Shown here: in pieces, positions 57,686 to 64,000 of the stretch
Numbering within the stretch: the stretch's first letter is position 1
Layout: every line of letters begins with the position of its first letter
Origin: Moniliella sp. 'wahieum'
Lineage: Eukaryota; Basidiomycota; Moniliellomycetes; Moniliellales; Moniliellaceae
Direction: 5' to 3'
Assembly: GCA_003971905.1 (NCBI GenBank)
Contig: RSEE01000032.1
Span: 496,001 to 560,000 of the forward strand
DNA length: 64,000 nucleotides
Translations under genes and position numbers: made by a program
Notes under the pieces: generated by a model
Databases searched by the model: none
Seen by the model: only the letters and a program-made list of their open reading frames with translations
Told to the model about the DNA's origin: nothing

Positions 57686-60600
57686 ATGCTGCGCCTCTTC
57701 TGCTGCGTCTTGCTGTCTCTCGCTGCCGCGCTCGCACCCGCGGCGGCCGCCGGCCCGGCTGCTGTGCACCAGGCCCTCTCCCTCCGCGCCCAGCTGCCCC
57801 CGCTCGCCCACGTGGGCCAGCCCTACCACTGGGCCCTGGACCCAGCCACCTTTGTCGCTACCGACGGCCGGCCCCTCGTCTTCTCCGTCGCTGGACTGCC
57901 TCCGTGGTGCTCGTTCGACAACCGCACCCTGACCTTCACTGGCACCCCGCCCACCCCCGCCCCGCATCCCCCGCGTCACCCTCTCCGCCCTTGCCATCGG
58001 CAGTGCCGATGGTGTGCTACCCCACTCAGATTCCTTCCAGCTCAAGACACTGCAGGCGCCGGCGCCCACAGTGCAGCACCGCTGGACCAGCAGCTCCCTT
58101 CCCTTCCCTTCGCCCAAGCCTATCCGCACCATATCCTCTCCGACGGGTCGCTGTGGCTGCCGCTTGGCTGGAGCTTCTCGCTCGGCTTCCAAGGCGATTC
58201 GTTTGTTGTCGCCGACGACGCCACCTCGGTCTACTGGACGGCCCAGGCCGAGGACCATACAGCCCTACCTCCCTGGCTCCACTTTTCCTCCTCGACCTAC
58301 ACATTTTATGGCGTCGCACCCCTCGTCCCCACCACGATCAACGTGACCGTAACCGCTTCAAACGTGCCTGGGTACGGTGGCGCGTCAAGCAGCTTTACTC
58401 TGGTTGTGGCGGCCCATGTGTTGTCGGCGGCGGGACCGTTGGCCGCCGCCAATGCTACCGTTGGCGCACCGTTCAACTACACGTTGCCCCGTTCTGGATT
58501 GGAGCTGGATGGGTCTCCGTCTTCCCTTAACCAATCTATGATCCAGTCCCTCACTGCCAACGCCAATACTTCGGGCCTTTCTTGGCTCGCCTTTGACCCA
58601 GCCACTTGGTCCTTCTCCGGCACCCCCCCGCCCAGCACCAATCTCAGCTCCCCGACCAGTTACACCATCCCGGTCGAACTTGCTTTGGCCTCGCCTAATG
58701 CTACCGCCAGCTTGCAGCAAATCATCAACGTGTACCCAGCGTTGCTCACCACTCCGAGCTTGCCTGACGTCCATGCTACCTCTGGCAGCGATTTCTCATA
58801 TGACCTTTCTCCCTACTTGACCTCCTCTGCCTCTGCCGTTCCAACTGCGGCAATTCAAGTCGCGACGCAAGGAGGACCGACCTGGCTACACACCAACTCC
58901 ACCGATGGGCTTCGCTTGGTGGGAACTGTCCCAGCGGATGGAGAAGGGAACAGTACAGTGACGGTCACTGTCTCTCGTCCCGTTGGTGCCGGATTCAATT
59001 GGACCAGCACAGCGACAATGAGGCTCCTCGTGGCTCCCAGTTCTCCCTTTCTCCTCCTCTTCTTCTTCATCTTCCTCTCCGTCCTCTCCTTCGTCCACAT
59101 CCTCTTCCCCACCCTTGGGTACTACGGGTCATCGCCGTGCGAACCACCTTGGTCTTGGGTTGGGACTGGGGCTCGGCTTGGGCCTGCCCTTGCTGCTCGC
59201 CCTGTTGGCACTACTACTTTGCTGCTGTCGCCGAACACGCAAGGCGGCGCAGCGTCTCCCCCAGCCGACATGGTGGGTACTTCGGCAGTCCCCGCTTCGG
59301 CTAGCATGTGGCGCTCACAAGCAGTGCTGCCGACATGGCCGGTGGCAAGGGGAGCCGGGGCCGACCTGCAGGAGGCGCAGCTGGTTCAACGACCCATCAC
59401 GGTCCTGCCGCCAGCCTGGGCGCCTTCTTTGCTGCTGCCCCATGGTCTCGACGCAAAGCGTCTCCTACCGCGTTCTCTTCTCCCGCTGAGAACCCATCTC
59501 GAGCGTCGGACGAATCGTTTGGTTCTCCGTTCCACCATCTCTCCACTGGCTCGTTGCCTATTCGGTCTTCCGTTTCCCCGACCAGTCTGGCAGGAACAGG
59601 CGTCAAGCCGTACCGCACCCACTCTACCACTTTGAGCAACTTCAGCGGCGCTGGCTCCCTGGGTGACCAGGCGACCGTCGCAGCCACCGCAGCCGCCTTC
59701 TCTGCTGGCGCCGCACGGGATACCCCCACCCCGACGGACTACTCCGCTACTACAGTCCGGCAGGAACCACGGTGGGCGCTCCCTTGGCAGGCGGGGTTGC
59801 GCGACCGCCAACTGAACCCCCTCGACTGCTGATCCGTGGGGCCACCGTCGCCATGGTCGTTCTTCTTCGCTTGCCTCGAGCCTTGCCTTTGGTTCTGACT
59901 CTTCGGGCCTGCGCACCCGCCGGCCTATGCCCGGTTCCACGCGCGACTCGACCATCATCCCCGCCGCCGCATTCCGGGGACGGGGGAATCCGGCCCAAGG
60001 AACTGCGGAAGGTGCCGAAGGCTCGAGTGGTGCGCCCTCGAAACCGTCGCCTAGCCCCAGCCCTGATTCGTCCTTGTTTGCCGATGGGGCGGATGTGGAA
60101 GAGACCATGGCCGATCAGGTGCCAGTGAGGACAAGTGTGCTGAGCTATGTGAACCCGAGCGATGCTCGCCCCGATGCTCATCCCACGGCAGAACTCTTTC
60201 TCCTCACTCGGTGTACAGCCAAGACATGCCCGTACCTACTTCGGCTCCCTCTTCGAATGCTGGGTTATCCCAGGCCCGCTCAGCCAATCCTTTTGGTTCT
60301 GCGTTCGTCCCGTCGCCCGACCCAGCATTGACGTTGGGACCCACCGTGGGGAACGACGGAGAGGTTGGGGCTCCCATCTCGGCCTTAGGGGGACCGTCTG
60401 GGGGTCGGCCGACGGTGACCTCGGACGTTGCCGAAGCACGGGAGATGGACATTTCTCTGGCTCAGGCCGAATTGTTCTTGTCGGATATGCCGGTCCAACA
60501 TGTAGTAGGCTATGCTGGCTTGCCCTTCTCGGCTCCTCTCCAGCTAGTTACCCCTTCGTCCTCCTGGGGGGCCAGCTCGCGCTCATATTACCCGGCTCGC

Positions 60601-61077
60601 TCCGCCCGTCGCACCCACGCCCTCGTCCTTGACGACCGGGAAGCACCGAACACCTTACTTACCCCCCCTGGCTTACCTGGCTCCACTGGGACGAGCGCTC
60701 TGGCCTGCTGACCGGCGTCATCCCCGCTTTGGACACAACGGCTCGGATCCCTCTTGCGCTGCTCTCGATCCCTGCGCCCGCGCTGTCCCCATCCCGTCCG
60801 TTGGTACCCTGTCGGCACTGCGCACGCCTCGCACAGGATCCACCACAGGCTCGCCCGCTTCTACCTCGGCGGCCACCCGCCCCGCGCACGCACCTCGCCG
60901 ATCCCGCCCCGCCGCTTCTGCCTTTACCTCCTTCTTCGTCCCCTACCTCCTCTCGTTTCGTCCCCGGTCGCTTGCCCGTCCCCGCTGGGCCAGGACCGAG
61001 ATATGGTCGCTCGCTTCACACTCGAGTTGCGGCCCGGGCCGGACCTAGCGTCGCAGCCGGGCCTGGCTCTGGCGTAG
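57686..61077 (+). CDS. Axl2-like cadherin-domain membrane protein
   Basis: Axl2 marks axial bud sites in yeast and polarity/septation sites in other fungi. The signal peptide is MLRLFCCVLLSLAAALAPAA. Dystroglycan-type cadherin (CADG) domains follow, recognisable by VGQPYHWALDPATF...LPPWCSFDNRTLTFTGTPP, LPPWLHFSSSTYTFYGVAP, VGAPFNYTLPRSG...LAFDPATWSFSGTPP and FSYDLSPYLTS. A Ser-rich stalk (about 59040-59110, shifted frame) leads to one transmembrane helix LGLGLGLPLLLALLALLLCC with a basic stop-transfer RRTRK (about 59145-59235). A long Ser/Thr-rich cytoplasmic region follows, and near the end VGYAGLPFSAPLQL and a DERSGLLTGVIPALDTTARI block look like a last CADG-like unit. Frame changes lie near 57965, 58080, 59040, 59290, 59830, 60210, 60715 and after 60850. 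About 1,130 residues; the end (61077) is the best guess among three frames. Confidence 0.78.
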
Positions 61078-62021
61078 CTGTCCCCTAGCTAGTCCACACT
61101 GCCCTTTTCTTCCCGCTGTTACATGTTATCGACGATCGCACTGTGTTTTTTTGGCACCCCTGGCTTTCGAGCCGTGGGGGTGCTGTCGCCATCGTCTTCC
61201 TTTGCTTATTACTTGCTTGCTTGCTTGTTGTTTTTCCGTGAATGGTGAACATGCTTCACTACCGAGCCCCCCCCCTACTGCCGCCTCCTGCTCTACCTCG
61301 CCCTGGCCATTGCTGCGGATGCTCTCATGTTGCTCGAGTCTTGTGTCTGGTTGTAGCGGTGCTATGCGTTGCTTGTCCGTTGTCTTTCCTCATGTACACA
61401 TCCTAGTACACATCCTGGTCGCGTCCTAGTCGCGTACTCCCGGCTTGGCGATCGTCTGCTTGGCGGGGTGGGACGGCGTGCGGAGAGGTAGAGAGAGGTA
61501 GGTAGGATGACAGAGGACGGCCGACTGGCGGGTTGCGCAAGCGCAGCCCACGCCCAGGCGGGGTTCTGGGCCAGGTCTGTGCTCAGCAATGGTTAATGGG
61601 CGTCCGCCTGCGTCCGCGCTGCGCTCAGCCCATCCTCGGCACCGAAACCCCCGCGCATCCCCAGGGGGCGCGTGACGCGCGTGACGGCCAAGGCGTGGGG
61701 CCAGTGTGATCGCGACGTCACGCGTCATCCCCCGCCGCCGGCCGCGGCACAGAGGAGGCACGGGGGCAGTGGGAGCCGTGTGGCGGGGTGGGTAGCGCGT
61801 ATTTACGAGGCGCCAATGTCGGCAGGAGGCATCGGGGCAGTTTGTCTGTGCGTCGGCCCCCTTGCAGCTTGGAGCTTGAGTGAAGCTTGACGCTTGAAGC
61901 CGTACTCGAGTGGAGGACTGCGCAGCACCTCGTCCCCTAACCGGTAACCGGTACCCCCCGATCCCCCCCTTCTGCCCCTCGGCCGCGCTGGGTGCTGCGC
62001 ATCGCCACCACCCCACACCCC
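61078..62021. other. Intergenic, AXL2-like to YSC84-like
   Basis: About 940 bp without a gene. It holds GCGTGACGCGCGTGACGG near 61668-61686 and CGTCACGCGTC near 61717, inverted relatives of the GTGACGCG motif, and a CTTGGAGCTTGAGTGAAGCTT patch near 61868-61890. Confidence 0.6.
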
Positions 62022-64000
62022 ATGACCCTTTCCACCCCCTCCTCCGGCCGCACGGCCGCCGCTGTCTCCACCAGCAACACGGGCCGCAACGCCAAAGAGA
62101 GCCGCTGGGCCGGGTGGGCCAACACGGGGTTCGCCAAGAGCATCAAGGTGTCCGACTGGGCTGGCCAGCACGCGAACAACCTCGGCAGCAAGCTCGTCGG
62201 TGGCGAACGCTTTTGGCCCACGTCGGGCGACTATGTCCAAGAGATCGAGAAGGCGGTGCGCATCCTCCAGGGATTTACCCAGGGGCTTTGTCCAGCAGGA
62301 AGAGCAGGCCACCTCGGCCGACGACCAGGACCCGAACGCGAAAGAAGTAGAGGAGACCATGGTCGTCGGCCCCGACGGCAAGCCCCTGTCCAAGGAGGAT
62401 GCCGAAAAACTGCCCCCTTCCGAGACGCGCACCCAAAAGATCAAGAAGAAGATCAAGAAGGTCAACATTGTTCGCAAGGTGTGTTCTTTTCCCTTGCCCC
62501 AGTTCTGCGCGCTTGCTTGTCCTCCCTGCCTGCCCTCCCGCCCGTTCTAACCCCTTTTTGTGCGCCTCAGATCCCTCCCGTCGTTTTGCAGCAAGCTTGT
62601 GGCATTGCCATCTACTCGGCTATGCGCACCGGTATTGCCCCCTGGGTGGATCGGGCGGATCGGGGCTGGTGATGCAGCGGCTGCCCGACGGATCCTGGAG
62701 CGCCCCTTCGTTCATCACGCCGCAAAATGTGGCGGTGGGGCTAATGCTGGGGTTTGACGTGTACGATGTGATTCTGCTGATTATGCATCCGCAAGCGATG
62801 CTTGGTTTCTTGTCGCACAAAGTCACACTTGGTGCCGAGACAGCGGTGGCGGCGGGACCGGTGGGCACAGGCGCCTCGATGGACGTGAGTGTCAATGGCG
62901 GTGAATGGAACCCAAAGAAGATGCAGCCCATCTTTTCGTATGTGCGCTCGCGCGGCGCGTATGCCGGCGCTGAGGCGATGGCCCAAGCGCTGGTGACCCG
63001 GATTTGATGAAAACGAACGGGTGTACCATTGGCCTTCGATCACGGGCCGGGATATCCTGACGGGCGGGTACGCAAGCTGAGGGAGGCCCAGCCATTGTAC
63101 GATGCCTTGGCCGCCGCCGAGACGGGCGAAGCGCAAGCTGCCAGTCGGACTTGGCCTTGCCTCCGGAGGTGGCTTTGGAACTCAGTGGCGGCCGGGCCGA
63201 TCCGGCGTCGGGCAGGGCCAGACCGGACAGACGCCATCAGGGAAACGCTGGATCTGGACGAAGGCGAGTGCATGCATCCCGCCGACACCAGAGCAGCTTG
63301 CGTTGATGGAAAAGTCTGGGGTGAAGGACGAGGAGGACAAGCGGCTTTTGGCCGATTACAGGAGGTGGGTGTGGGGCTTGCCGCCCCGCCTCGCCACCCT
63401 GAAGCCGTAAAACACAAGCGGGGGAGTCAACCGTAAGGCCTGGCAGCCGCTTCATGGCTCCGGCGCCTCCGCATTCGCATGGGTCTCGCAGATCATCCCA
63501 CCGGCCCCTCCTCGTCACGCTCTGAGGCCTACCTCCTCATCCTACCTCCGGAAAAGGGTGCGCTGCCCGACTTGGACGCCGGACCTCCTCCTCCTCTGCC
63601 CGGCAGCCACCCCACGGGCCCTTTGTTCTCCTTCGGGACCGCCACCTCCTCTGCCGGCAGTCATCCCACTGGACCCTACGTGCCCCATCGGACGCCCCCG
63701 CACTTCTAGCAACCACCCTTCCGGCCTTGTGGCCGACGCATCCCCCACCGCAAGCTCCTCCCCTACTACTGCAGTGGTACACCGCGAACCAGAAGATCTT
63801 CCTGCCTACCCGGACCACGAAGCGACCCAGGTCCTGCCAGAGAAGACCGAGGTCGCCTCGCATGCGACGACGGGGGAGCCTTCGGCGGCGGACGTGAGTC
63901 CAGCGACGTCTGGTCCTGCGCAGCATGCGACTCCGTCCCCAGCCCCGGAAGGAGGGGTGACAGTCCCGTCCCCAGCGCCTGAAGGAGGGGAGACAACCCC
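62022..64000 (+). CDS. Ysc84/SH3YL1-type lipid-binding protein, 3' partial
   Basis: The Ysc84 (DUF500) actin-associated domain binds phosphoinositides and acts at endocytic actin patches. The N-terminus has SIKVSDWAGQHANNLGSKLV and ERFWPTSGDYVQEIEKAVRI. A charged linker KIKKKIKKVNIVRK precedes the intron 62479-62570 (branch TTCTAAC). The core follows: IPPVVLQQACGIAIYSAMRT, SGLVMQRLPDGSWSAPSFIT, NVAVGLMLGFDVYDVILLIM, LGAETAVAAGPVG and FSYVRSRGAYAGAEAMAQAL. The family continuation (YHWPSITGRDILTGG) is in a shifted frame at about 63015-63070. PTPEQLALMEKSGVKDEEDK lies near 63285-63345. From about 63700 a Pro/Ser/Glu-rich frame with a PSPAPEGG repeat runs to the window edge, so the gene is probably cut there. 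No SH3 domain is seen inside the window. Frame changes lie near 62285, 62650, 63005, 63075, 63140 and 63400-63700. Confidence 0.8.

Overview
The window looks like nuclear DNA of a fungus, most probably a basidiomycete. About 17 protein genes lie on both strands with 0.3-3.5 kb between them. Most have no or one short spliceosomal intron (about 50-105 nt, GT-AG with CTAAC/CTGAC branch sites), and the tRNA genes carry introns. The proteins are eukaryotic housekeeping and fungal-specific types: a group III HAMP-repeat histidine kinase, a Delta12 desaturase, a GH128/Asl1-type glycosidase, an Axl2-like cadherin protein and CreC. Few, short introns with fairly high GC fit Ustilaginomycotina-like fungi, but this placement is an inference with low confidence. 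No transposon, CRISPR array or virus was recognised.

A dominating property is that almost every conserved gene is broken by one-to-few-base frame changes. ATP1, SEC61, PCK1, DBP5, NIK1, COX5, FAD2 and others all show it. Conserved protein sequence resumes in another frame after each break, and total lengths match the families. So many essential genes cannot all be dead, so I read the breaks as consensus indel errors. CDS spans below therefore run from the likely start to the likely stop across these breaks.

Layout: 1-2.5 kb, CreC/WDR20 WD40 protein (5' partial). 3.5-6.7 kb, UBLCP1-type phosphatase interrupted by a 1.5 kb extra coding block. 8.2-13.3 kb, NIK1-type osmosensing histidine kinase. 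15.8-19.1 kb, peroxiredoxin, purine phosphoribosyltransferase, and cytochrome oxidase subunit IV/Va on the minus strand. 20.3-22.1 kb, a protein-kinase-fold gene whose catalytic motifs all look degenerate. 22.5 kb, tRNA-Val. 26.1 kb, secreted GH128 glycosidase. 27.5 kb, tRNA-Trp. 28.8-34.5 kb, PEP carboxykinase, cytochrome b5 reductase and Sec61 alpha. 35-41.9 kb, a giant minus-strand protein with about six ASH/PapD-like Ig repeats. 42.9-49.2 kb, Dbp5 helicase, ATP synthase alpha and Delta12 desaturase. 51.7-54.9 kb, Nam8/Ngr1-like RRM protein. 56.2-56.9 kb, Vps37 (minus). 57.7-61.1 kb, Axl2-like protein. 62.0 kb to the end, Ysc84/SH3YL1-type lipid-binding protein (3' partial).

There is no operon logic. 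Common themes are mitochondrial energy metabolism (COX5, ATP1, PCK1), membrane lipid and ER functions (FAD2, cytochrome b5 reductase, SEC61) and polarity/trafficking (AXL2, VPS37, YSC84). The intergenic DNA holds recurrent short motif families (ATGCATCATGCAT, CTTGAAGCTT, GTGACGCG, GTTTAAC/GTTTAGC heptamers) and several strong inverted repeats; these are the least explained structures here.
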